Source: an uncultured Clostridia bacterium (lineage in GTDB: Bacteria > Bacillota_A > Clostridia > TANB77 > CAG-508). From it: a stretch of DNA of 15,328 nucleotides. The stretch covers positions 1-15,328 of the forward strand of contig CALXZF010000039.1 of the NCBI GenBank assembly GCA_944393165.1, given 5' to 3'. The notes beneath the pieces are model-generated. The model saw nothing but the letters and a program-made list of their open reading frames with translations. It had not been told where the DNA came from and searched no databases. The first letter of the stretch is position 1. Each line of letters begins with the position of its first letter. Position numbers and translations under genes: made by a program. Shown here piece by piece: positions 1 to 4,920 of the stretch.

Positions 1-712
1 CTTGCAAAAGCATTGCCATTCTTTCTAATCCTAAACCTGTATCGACATTGTGCTGTTTTAGCTTTTCATACTTTCCATCTTTATGTTTATAATATTCCAT
101 AAATACATTGTTCCAAATTTCCACATACTTACCACAATCGCAAGATGGCTGACAATCTGGACCACATGCTGGTTTTCCAGTATCGTAAAACATTTCTGTA
201 TCTGTTCCACATGGTCCTTCTTCTCCTGCGATCCACCAGTTGTCATCTTTCCCATAGAAATATATTCTATCTTCTGGTATTCCTGCTTTTTTCCAGCATT
301 CTGCTGTAACAGTATCTCTTGGTGCATCTTCATCTCCTGCAAAACAAGTTACAGATAATTTTTCTACTGGAATTCCAAGTTCTTTTGTTAAAAATTCATA
401 ACTCATTGCTATAGATTCTTCTTTAAAATAATCTCCTAAAGACCAGTTTCCAAGCATTTCAAAAAAGGTTAAATGACGATTGTCTCCAACTTCGTCTATG
501 TCATTTGTACGCAAACATTTTTGATAATCTGTAAGTCTAGTTCCTTCTGGATGTTTTTCTCCTAATAGATATGGTACTAATGGTTGCATACCTGCTGTTG
601 TGAATAATACAGAAGGATCATTCTCTGGTATTAATGGAGCACTTGGTATTACCTTATGTCCATGTTTTTCAAAATAGTTTAAATATTTGTTTCTAATTTC
701 TATAGCCTTCAT
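1..712 (-). CDS. alaS: Alanyl-tRNA synthetase, N-terminal part (3' end outside window)
   Basis: Attaches alanine to tRNA-Ala in the cytoplasm. Reading from the ATG at 712-710 gives 237 uninterrupted codons running off the left edge. Class II catalytic motifs are visible: [14 protein letters not shown] (residues 83-96), [17 protein letters not shown] (159-175), [11 protein letters not shown] (197-207) and [14 protein letters not shown] (224-237). A typical AlaS is about 850-900 residues, so the rest of the catalytic core, the editing domain and the C-Ala domain lie outside. The start follows GGGGAG by 7 nt and has its own promoter. Oddity: residues 183-193 hold four closely spaced Cys (C183, C187, C191, C193) just before VEIWN, and the usual bacterial TARHHTFFEM is replaced by [11 protein letters not shown]. 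This points to a divergent AlaS branch. The identification itself is secure. Confidence 0.95.
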   Translation of the reverse strand, partial: MKAIEIRNKYLNYFEKHGHKVIPSAPLIPENDPSVLFTTAGMQPLVPYLLGEKHPEGTRLTDYQKCLRTNDIDEVGDNRHLTFFEMLGNWSLGDYFKEESIAMSYEFLTKELGIPVEKLSVTCFAGDEDAPRDTVTAECWKKAGIPEDRIYFYGKDDNWWIAGEEGPCGTDTEMFYDTGKPACGPDCQPSCDCGKYVEIWNNVFMEYYKHKDGKYEKLKQHNVDTGLGLERMAMLLQ

Positions 713-774
713 TCTAACTCCCCTATCCTTTTTATATTTTTACAATTTAGTTCTCTTTTATATTAACGCTTAAG

Positions 775-803
775 ATTATATTACATAATTCAGGAAAAAT
801 CAA
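775..803 (-). promoter_or_regulatory. Predicted sigma-A promoter of alaS
   Basis: On the minus strand a -35 TTGATT (803-798) is followed after 17 nt by a perfect -10 TATAAT (780-775). The predicted leader to the alaS ATG is only about 55 nt. That is too short for the T-box riboswitch that often controls aminoacyl-tRNA synthetase genes in Gram-positives, and none was seen. Confidence 0.75.
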
Positions 804-823
804 TATTTTTTACCAAAACAAAG

Positions 824-841
824 CCCCCTATTTCTAGGGGG
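824..841 (-). terminator. C5TA/TAG5 terminator after the decayed NUDIX-like fragment
   Basis: Stem CCCCCTA / TAGGGGG (824-830 with 835-841) has a 4-nt loop, and on the minus strand it is followed by CTTTGTTTT. It ends transcription coming from the pseudogene at 874-1065. The same stem, with a different loop, follows the intact paralogue at 2320-2337. Confidence 0.7.
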
Positions 842-847
842 TGTTGA

Positions 848-864
848 TTCGAATACTATTCGAA
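848..864 (-). repeat. Upstream hairpin of the tandem 3' structure (fragment copy)
   Basis: Perfect inverted repeat TTCGAATA-C-TATTCGAA, 9 nt after the pseudogene stop codon and 6 nt before the C5TA terminator stem. The intact paralogue has a hairpin in the equivalent place (2297-2317) with different bases but full pairing. Confidence 0.6.
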
Positions 865-873
865 CCAGAGGAA

Positions 874-1065
874 TTAAATAATTTCTCCTCTTTTTAATTT
901 AATGAAAAATCTCTGGAGACCCAGAATGGTCATTTCTGGCATATCATATCCAAAGAAATGCTCTTTTCTTCCTTCAAGATAATCCTCAAATTCTTTTTCA
1001 AGAACACTTACTGGATACCAAACCACTTTGATATCCTCGTTTTCATCTAATCCTTGGACTTTAAA
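874..1065 (-). pseudogene. Truncated C-terminal fragment of a NUDIX-like paralogue
   Basis: The minus strand reads 64 codons ending at TAA 876-874. They encode VWYPVSVLEKEFEDYLEG and later PEMTILGLQRFFIKLKRGEII. These match the C-terminus of the gene at 1550-2290 (LWFPIDFLEKEFENYLEG, SEMTLLSLQRFFIKYRRGEI) almost residue for residue. The frame is closed upstream by TAG at 1068-1066. There is no ATG/GTG/TTG with a ribosome binding site, and the upstream DNA is AT-rich and non-homologous, so about three quarters of the gene is missing. It lies inverted relative to the intact copy, on the other side of the two small genes. A decayed paralogue is the best reading; a short functional peptide is unlikely. 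Confidence 0.8.
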
Positions 1066-1068
1066 CTA

Positions 1069-1098
1069 GTAACAAATAAATAATCATGCTAATATAAT
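1069..1098 (+). promoter_or_regulatory. Possible promoter of the 49-aa peptide / spoVM pair
   Basis: A perfect -10 TATAAT at 1093-1098 lies upstream of the AGGAGG at about 1136. The only -35 candidate is GTAACA at 1069-1074, 18 nt away. In B. subtilis spoVM depends on sigma-E, and no clear sigma-E boxes were found here. This is a weak call. Confidence 0.3.
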
Positions 1099-1147
1099 AT
1101 AGAAGAATTATGTTTATAAAAGCAAACCATTTTAAGGAGGTAATATA

Positions 1148-1297
1148 ATGTTTAGACTATTAAAAAAGACACTTGCAATTTGTTTGATAGGACTAGGACT
1201 TGGAATGCTACTTGTTTTATTACTTCCTATATCAGGTTGGTTATTTATAATTGGAATAATAGTTGTAGCTGTTGGGCTAATGTGGTTATGCTCTTAA
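1148..1297 (+). CDS. 49-aa hydrophobic two-helix peptide upstream of spoVM
   Basis: ATG at 1148 sits 6 nt after a strong AAGGAGG. The 49-residue product starts MFRLLKK, then has two hydrophobic stretches (about 9-27 and 31-47) joined by a PISG turn, ending WLCS. This predicts a small two-pass membrane peptide with a basic N-terminus on the inside. The family was not recognised. It is followed after 58 nt by the spoVM-like gene on the same strand with no terminator between, so the two are probably co-transcribed. A role in sporulation or membrane remodelling is only inferred from that position. The strong ribosome binding site and coherent hydrophobic pattern argue that it is a real gene. Confidence 0.65.
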   Translation: MFRLLKKTLAICLIGLGLGMLLVLLLPISGWLFIIGIIVVAVGLMWLCS

Positions 1298-1355
1298 ATG
1301 TTAAAAAGTATTTAAAACACAAGATAAGAATTTATCAAAGAAGGAGGAATTGTAT

Positions 1356-1436
1356 ATGACTATTGTTGTAAAAAAAGTTCCAAAATTTTTAAGAGGTATA
1401 GTTAAACTTATATTTGGAATTAAAGATAATACATAA
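1356..1436 (+). CDS. spoVM: SpoVM-like stage V sporulation peptide (26 aa)
   Basis: ATG at 1356 follows AAGGAGG by 7 nt and gives a 26-residue product, exactly the B. subtilis SpoVM length. Its core KVPKFLRGIVKLIFG aligns without gaps to SpoVM KLPKFLGGIVRAMLG (recalled). P9, K10, F11, L12, G14, I15, V16 and G21 are kept, including P9, which is known to matter for curvature sensing. Family role: an amphipathic helix that lies on the positively curved outer forespore membrane and anchors the SpoIVA coat ATPase. The basic residue at position 13 replaces Gly. In B. subtilis spoVM lies just beyond rpe, and here rpe is about 5.4 kb away on the opposite strand, which supports remnant synteny. The gene is too short for most gene callers. 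Confidence 0.85.
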   Translation: MTIVVKKVPKFLRGIVKLIFGIKDNT

Positions 1437-1442
1437 GATAAA

Positions 1443-1474
1443 CAATTGATTATGTTAATCATTTGTGGTAAAAT
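1443..1474 (+). promoter_or_regulatory. Promoter of the NUDIX-like gene with overlapping palindrome
   Basis: -35 TTGATT (1446-1451), 17-nt spacer, -10 TAAAAT (1469-1474) preceded by TG at 1466-1467 (extended -10). A palindrome CAATTGATTA-TGT-TAATCATTTG (1443-1465, one mismatch) covers the -35 and most of the spacer. It lies upstream of the predicted start of transcription, so it may be a repressor or activator site rather than an RNA hairpin. Confidence 0.6.
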
Positions 1475-1483
1475 ATAGTATGT

Positions 1484-1498
1484 AAGCATTTTATGCTT
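1484..1498 (+). other. 5'-end stem-loop of the NUDIX-like gene mRNA
   Basis: Perfect repeat AAGCAT-TTT-ATGCTT begins within a few bases of the transcription start predicted from the promoter at 1446-1474. It would therefore form a hairpin at the very 5' end of the message, about 50 nt before the ATG at 1550. It may stabilise the mRNA. No T-tract follows, so a terminator is unlikely. Confidence 0.4.
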
Positions 1499-1549
1499 CC
1501 GGATTTTAATTATTTTGTTGATGTTTTTAGCAAAAGGAGGAATTAAAAA

Positions 1550-2290
1550 ATGATTAAATCAGGCCGGGTTAACGACATTTTTAAAGTAGGACTAAAACCT
1601 AAGCAAATCGATGATTCAAGACATCTGGATAAGAATTCAAAAGTTGCAAAAAGATATGAAAAATTTGCCCCGAGAATTGTATATACTAATGTGACATATA
1701 CTTCTCCTAGTGGTTTTACTGCATATCAGTCTTCATTCTCGGGAAATGATGCAGATTCTCGTATTCAAACAGATGAAGTCTTAACATTCGCTCCAAGTGC
1801 AGAAATAATCTGTGTGCAGCGTGTGGCTACCGAAGTTAAGGTTTGTCTTTTTTTGCAATCACGGGTTCCTTATACTGTCAAAATAGATAACAAGGAATAT
1901 GTTGACTTTTTCGTTGAAAACTTGTCAGGTGTTTTGAATAGGAACGAATCTTATGCAGAAGGTGCTTTAAGAACAGTTGTAGAAAATTTGGATTATGAAA
2001 TTAAAGATTTTAGACAGTTGATTAAACCTACAATTTATAGAAATACTCGTTTTACTAATTCAAAATGTGAAACATTTATTGCTGTTCTTGGGCAAAAGAA
2101 GCCTAATCATCACAACAAACATGATTATTTGCAAGCACTTTGGTTTCCTATTGATTTTCTAGAGAAGGAATTTGAAAATTATCTAGAAGGTAACATTGAT
2201 GATTTTTTAGGTTTTAACATCTCAGAAATGACTCTTTTGTCACTTCAAAGATTTTTTATAAAGTACAGAAGAGGCGAAATCAAATTTTAA
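1550..2290 (+). CDS. NUDIX-fold-like protein with degraded NUDIX box (246 aa)
   Basis: ATG at 1550 follows AAAGGAGG. Residues 127-149 fit the NUDIX box Gx5Ex7REUxEExGU in spacing. G127, E133, R141 and E145 are present, but the Glu after Arg is T142, the last Glu is N146, and the box Gly is D148. Before it, residues 94-125 look like the central beta sheet. After it, TIYRNTRFTNSKCETFIAV and LWFPIDFLEKEF resemble the strand and 'W(v/f)P' element of ADP-ribose-pyrophosphatase-like NUDIX proteins. The N-terminal 90 residues are unrecognised. Loss of two box acidic positions suggests altered or absent hydrolysis. Codons such as CGG, CGT, CCG and GCC are commoner than in the neighbours, hinting at acquisition from elsewhere. 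A truncated paralogue lies at 874-1065. The fold assignment is by motif spacing only. Confidence 0.6.
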   Translation: MIKSGRVNDIFKVGLKPKQIDDSRHLDKNSKVAKRYEKFAPRIVYTNVTYTSPSGFTAYQSSFSGNDADSRIQTDEVLTFAPSAEIICVQRVATEVKVCLFLQSRVPYTVKIDNKEYVDFFVENLSGVLNRNESYAEGALRTVVENLDYEIKDFRQLIKPTIYRNTRFTNSKCETFIAVLGQKKPNHHNKHDYLQALWFPIDFLEKEFENYLEGNIDDFLGFNISEMTLLSLQRFFIKYRRGEIKF

Positions 2291-2296
2291 TTCATT

Positions 2297-2337
2297 GATT
2301 TGAATATTTTTCAAATCTCCCCCCTATTTTTAGGGGG
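2297..2337 (+). terminator. Tandem hairpin terminator of the NUDIX-like gene
   Basis: Six nt after the stop codon, GATTTGAA-TATTT-TTCAAATC (2297-2317) forms a perfect 8-bp stem. It is followed at once by CCCCCTA-TTTT-TAGGGGG (2320-2337) and then ATTATTTTTATTCTTT. The second hairpin plus T-rich tail is a rho-independent terminator. The same order of two hairpins follows the decayed paralogue on the other strand (864-824), with different bases in the first stem. Confidence 0.8.
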
Positions 2338-2350
2338 ATTATTTTTATTC

Positions 2351-2379
2351 TTTACTTGTTTTTACTTAAATGATATAAT
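2351..2379 (+). promoter_or_regulatory. Predicted promoter of nth
   Basis: -35-like TTTACT (2351-2356), 17 nt, perfect -10 TATAAT (2374-2379). It gives a leader of about 115 nt before the nth start. No convincing riboswitch or attenuator structure was seen in that leader. Confidence 0.5.
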
Positions 2380-2501
2380 TATTGTTGTAGTAAATAATTG
2401 ATTTAGGAAATCATAGCCATTTCTGATTCATATAAATCGCAATTTTTCTAAAATTAAAGGAAACATTTTTATTAGAACAATTAGCTTAAATGGAGGTTAA
2501 C

Positions 2502-3140
2502 ATGACAAAAAATAAAGCAATAGATATAATAGATAAATTAAAAAAGCAGTATCCTGACGCAAAATGCAGTTTAGATTTTTCTACACCTTTTGAAATGCTA
2601 GTAGCTGTAATTTTATCTGCTCAGTGTACTGATGAAAGAGTAAATAAAACAACTCCACACATATTTAAAGATTATTCTACTCCAGAGGATTTTGTTAAAA
2701 TGCCTTTAGAGAAGTTAGAAGAACTTGTTCATCCATGTGGATTTTACAAAAACAAAGCGAAAAACATAAAACTAACTGCTCAAAAAATAGTAGAAGAATT
2801 TGGTGGTAAAGTTCCTGAAACCATGGATGAGCTATTAAGCTTGCCTGGAGTTGGAAGAAAAACTGCAAATGTTGTAATGTTAGAAGCATTTAATAAACCT
2901 CAAGGTATTGCTGTTGACACTCATGCAAAAAGACTTTCTAACAGAATTGGATTTTCAAATGAAGAAACTCCAGAAAAAATTGAGCAGGATTTGCTAAAAC
3001 TTTTTCCATATGAGTATTTGAAAGATATTAATCATTTACTTATATATCATGGAAGAGCAATTTGTACAGCTCGTTCTCCAAAATGCGAAACCTGTCCAGT
3101 TAAAGATGATTGTAGATTTTTCTTAAATGGTCAAAAGTAA
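2502..3140 (+). CDS. nth: Endonuclease III (DNA glycosylase/AP lyase)
   Basis: Removes oxidised pyrimidines and cleaves abasic sites in base excision repair. The start is ATG 2502, because the GGAGG ribosome binding site lies at 2492-2496; an in-frame ATG at 2490 would place the binding site inside the gene. The 212-aa product matches the E. coli Nth length. Helix-hairpin-helix LPGVGRKTA (114-122) carries catalytic K120, and VDTHAKRLSNRIG (138-150) carries catalytic D139. The C-terminus has the [4Fe-4S] ligands C188, C195, C198 and C204 in C-x6-C-x2-C-x5-C spacing. It has its own promoter and stands between the accessory island and the Cys-rich gene. No oddities were seen. Confidence 0.96.
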   Translation: MTKNKAIDIIDKLKKQYPDAKCSLDFSTPFEMLVAVILSAQCTDERVNKTTPHIFKDYSTPEDFVKMPLEKLEELVHPCGFYKNKAKNIKLTAQKIVEEFGGKVPETMDELLSLPGVGRKTANVVMLEAFNKPQGIAVDTHAKRLSNRIGFSNEETPEKIEQDLLKLFPYEYLKDINHLLIYHGRAICTARSPKCETCPVKDDCRFFLNGQK

Positions 3141-3234
3141 TATAATATTTCATCTATAAATTTTACTACTATAAAAATTTAGCGAATATTTTATAATAAT
3201 CATCTCATAATATGTGTTATGGGGTGGTTTTATT

Positions 3235-3357
3235 TTGACAAATATAAATTGTTCATGTGATTGTAAATACCAAATTGACGGCGTGTGCCATTTAGAAAAT
3301 GTTGGAATTCAAAAAATCTCATCTAATAAGGATTGCATTTACTACTGCCAAAAGTAG
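3235..3357 (+). CDS. 40-aa cysteine-rich small protein
   Basis: TTG start at 3235, 7 nt after GGGGTGG, gives 40 residues with Cys at 6, 8, 10, 18, 34 and 38: NCSCDCKYQIDGVCHLENV, then KDCIYYCQK. The layout (Cys pair or triplet, 'Y..DG.C.L..V', then 'CIYY') resembles the short Cys-rich proteins common in Clostridia that are related to the DUF1540 style of metal-binding peptides. That similarity is from memory. Probably a small zinc- or metal-binding cytoplasmic protein; the function is unknown. It follows nth by 94 nt on the same strand. No ATG is available in frame, so the TTG start is the best option. Confidence 0.6.
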   Translation: MTNINCSCDCKYQIDGVCHLENVGIQKISSNKDCIYYCQK

Positions 3358-3433
3358 AAAACACAAAATATGCACTGCTTTGCCTCAAAAACGACCGTAA
3401 ATTGTAACAATAGTAATGATTCAGAATTTTTAA

Positions 3434-3462
3434 TTGACAAAGCTCCTTTAAAATTATATTAT
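3434..3462 (+). promoter_or_regulatory. Strong sigma-A promoter of the bactofilin-like gene
   Basis: Perfect -35 TTGACA (3434-3439), 17-nt spacer, -10 TATTAT (3457-3462). Transcription should start near 3469, just before AAGGAGG at about 3478-3485 and the TTG start at 3492. The leader is therefore only about 23 nt. Confidence 0.8.
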
Positions 3463-3491
3463 ATCTATATAAATTTTAAGGAGGGATTATT

Positions 3492-4616
3492 TTGAAAAAA
3501 ACATTATTAAGCAGAATTCTAATAGTTGCTATTTTAGTACTATTTCTAGTTCTTTCAAGCAGTGTATTTGCAAGTAATGAAGTCTCTATAAATACAACAG
3601 ATGAAGATGTTTTAGCTTCATACGAAACAAATTTTGCTTTTGTTTCTGGAGATTCATTTAAATACGGCCTTGACTTAAATGTAAATGATATTATTGACGG
3701 AAATTTATTTGCTTATGGTAGTACAGTTAATATAGCTGGTGAAGTCTATGGAGATGTATTTGTTTTTGCAAATACTCTAAACATTTCTGAGGATGCTATA
3801 ATACATGGAAATGTTTTTGCACTTGCTACTAATATAACCATGTCAGGTATTGCTTCAGATGTATATGCTGTTGCTTCATCTTCATTTACTTTAGATACAA
3901 ATTGTATTATCGCCCGAAATTTAAATGTAATGGCTGATTCTGTTTCATTACTTGGTCAAGTTTCAAGAGATGCAAATATATCTAGCACTAATGGAATAAG
4001 TTTCGCAGAAAATGCACAAGAGGTTATAAAAGGAAATCTAACTTACACATCAAGTACTGAAGCGCAGATAGCTGACGGTGTAGTATCAGGAGAAATTAAT
4101 TTCACACCTATCGAGACTAACACTGAAACTGTTTTATTAAGTATGGTTATTAGCGTAATTTCAGCTTTAGTATTTTCATTTGTAGTTATAATGTTAATGC
4201 TTTGGATAGCTCCTAAACTTAAAGATAGATTCTGTGACATAATTTCTAAAAAGCCATTTTTATCTTTGGGCATTGGATTAATCGTATTTTTTGCAATAAT
4301 CATTTTAGCAATAATACTTTTATTGTTCACAAATGGTTTAGGAACAAGTATTGCCATAGCTGGATTTGTACTATTAATGTTAGCTTATTCTATTTCAAAT
4401 ACAGTATTTAGCATGTCTATTGGAAAATTAATTGCACAAAAATTTAATTGGAACAATAATATCGTATTTGTATTATTATCTCTAGTTCTAGTTGCAATTA
4501 TTACATTAATTAGATACATACCATATGTTGGTGGCCCAATAGCATTTATAACAGCTATCATCGGATTAGGTGAAATTTGTATAAATGCATATAAAAGAAA
4601 AGATTTGGTAAGTTAG
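3492..4616 (+). CDS. Exported bactofilin-like beta-helix protein with C-terminal membrane domain
   Basis: TTG start 8 nt after AAGGAGG. The 374-aa product has a signal peptide (basic MKKTLLSR, hydrophobic core 9-24, cleavage likely after VFA-27). A region of short beta-rich repeats at about 60-205 follows (DGNLFAYGSTVNIAGEVYGDVFVFANTLNI, restated every 15-20 residues), typical of the polymer-forming bactofilin fold. The C-terminal domain has about five hydrophobic segments (near 215-240, 256-280, 283-305, 323-345, 348-366), ending in a basic tail. The repeat domain would face outside the membrane, unlike cytoplasmic bactofilins. A scaffold or envelope role is inferred. It has its own promoter and is convergent with pyrG. 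Confidence 0.75.
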   Translation: MKKTLLSRILIVAILVLFLVLSSSVFASNEVSINTTDEDVLASYETNFAFVSGDSFKYGLDLNVNDIIDGNLFAYGSTVNIAGEVYGDVFVFANTLNISEDAIIHGNVFALATNITMSGIASDVYAVASSSFTLDTNCIIARNLNVMADSVSLLGQVSRDANISSTNGISFAENAQEVIKGNLTYTSSTEAQIADGVVSGEINFTPIETNTETVLLSMVISVISALVFSFVVIMLMLWIAPKLKDRFCDIISKKPFLSLGIGLIVFFAIIILAIILLLFTNGLGTSIAIAGFVLLMLAYSISNTVFSMSIGKLIAQKFNWNNNIVFVLLSLVLVAIITLIRYIPYVGGPIAFITAIIGLGEICINAYKRKDLVS

Positions 4617-4920
4617 AAAAACTATGTTTTGTATCCTTAAAAAATATAGTAAACTAAAAACCATGTTTATATAATATATTAAATACTCCTGTTTTATAAA
4701 AGTACCTCAAATATGTCGGTCAAACCGATTTTCTCATTCCATATTCTCATACTTTTATAAGACAGGAGTATTAGCTTAAAAATTCCAATATACTTTAACC
4801 AGTATTATTTTTTTACTTTTGATTTACTTTTTTATTAGTCACCTAGGACTATTTTTATAAACTATATACTTATAGATACGCAAACTTCTTCATTCTTAAT
4901 CTTATTAATTCTTAAAATTT
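4617..4920. other. Convergent intergenic region
   Basis: 304 bases between the stops of the bactofilin-like gene and pyrG. The dominant content is the 91-nt structured element at 4682-4772. A weak 5-bp repeat TAGTC-ACCTAG-GACTA lies near 4837-4852, beside AT-rich tracts on both sides that could aid termination. No start codon with a ribosome binding site and no coding pattern was seen. Confidence 0.6.
4682..4772. repeat. 91-nt three-tier inverted repeat between convergent genes
   Basis: The outer arms, 23 nt each (4682-4704 and 4750-4772), pair throughout with a single non-Watson-Crick position. Both arms begin AATACTCCTG when read from their own end. Inside, AATATG (4710-4715) pairs with CATATT (4740-4745), and inside that TCGGT-CAA-ACCGA (4716-4728) forms a third stem. 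Neither end is followed by a T-tract, so it is not a textbook terminator. It could be a miniature inverted-repeat element, a bidirectional transcription block, or a structured RNA. No clear target-site duplication was seen. Confidence 0.65.

Noticed and set aside
58..358. Open frames on both strands within the first 360 bases.
   Set aside because: They lie in other frames of the alaS coding sequence, which has unmistakable motifs and runs off the window edge.
713..822. T-box riboswitch ahead of alaS.
   Set aside because: A good promoter at 775-803 leaves a leader of only about 55 nt, with no Stem I or T-box sequence.
2490..2501. Start of nth at the ATG at 2490.
   Set aside because: That ATG forms part of ATGGAGG, where GGAGG is the ribosome binding site for the ATG at 2502.
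3443..3483. Inverted repeat CTCCTTTAAAATT / AATTTTAAGGAG that could hide the ribosome binding site of the bactofilin-like gene.
   Set aside because: The left arm lies between the -35 and -10 of a near-consensus promoter, so it is not in the transcript; the RNA hairpin cannot form from that start.
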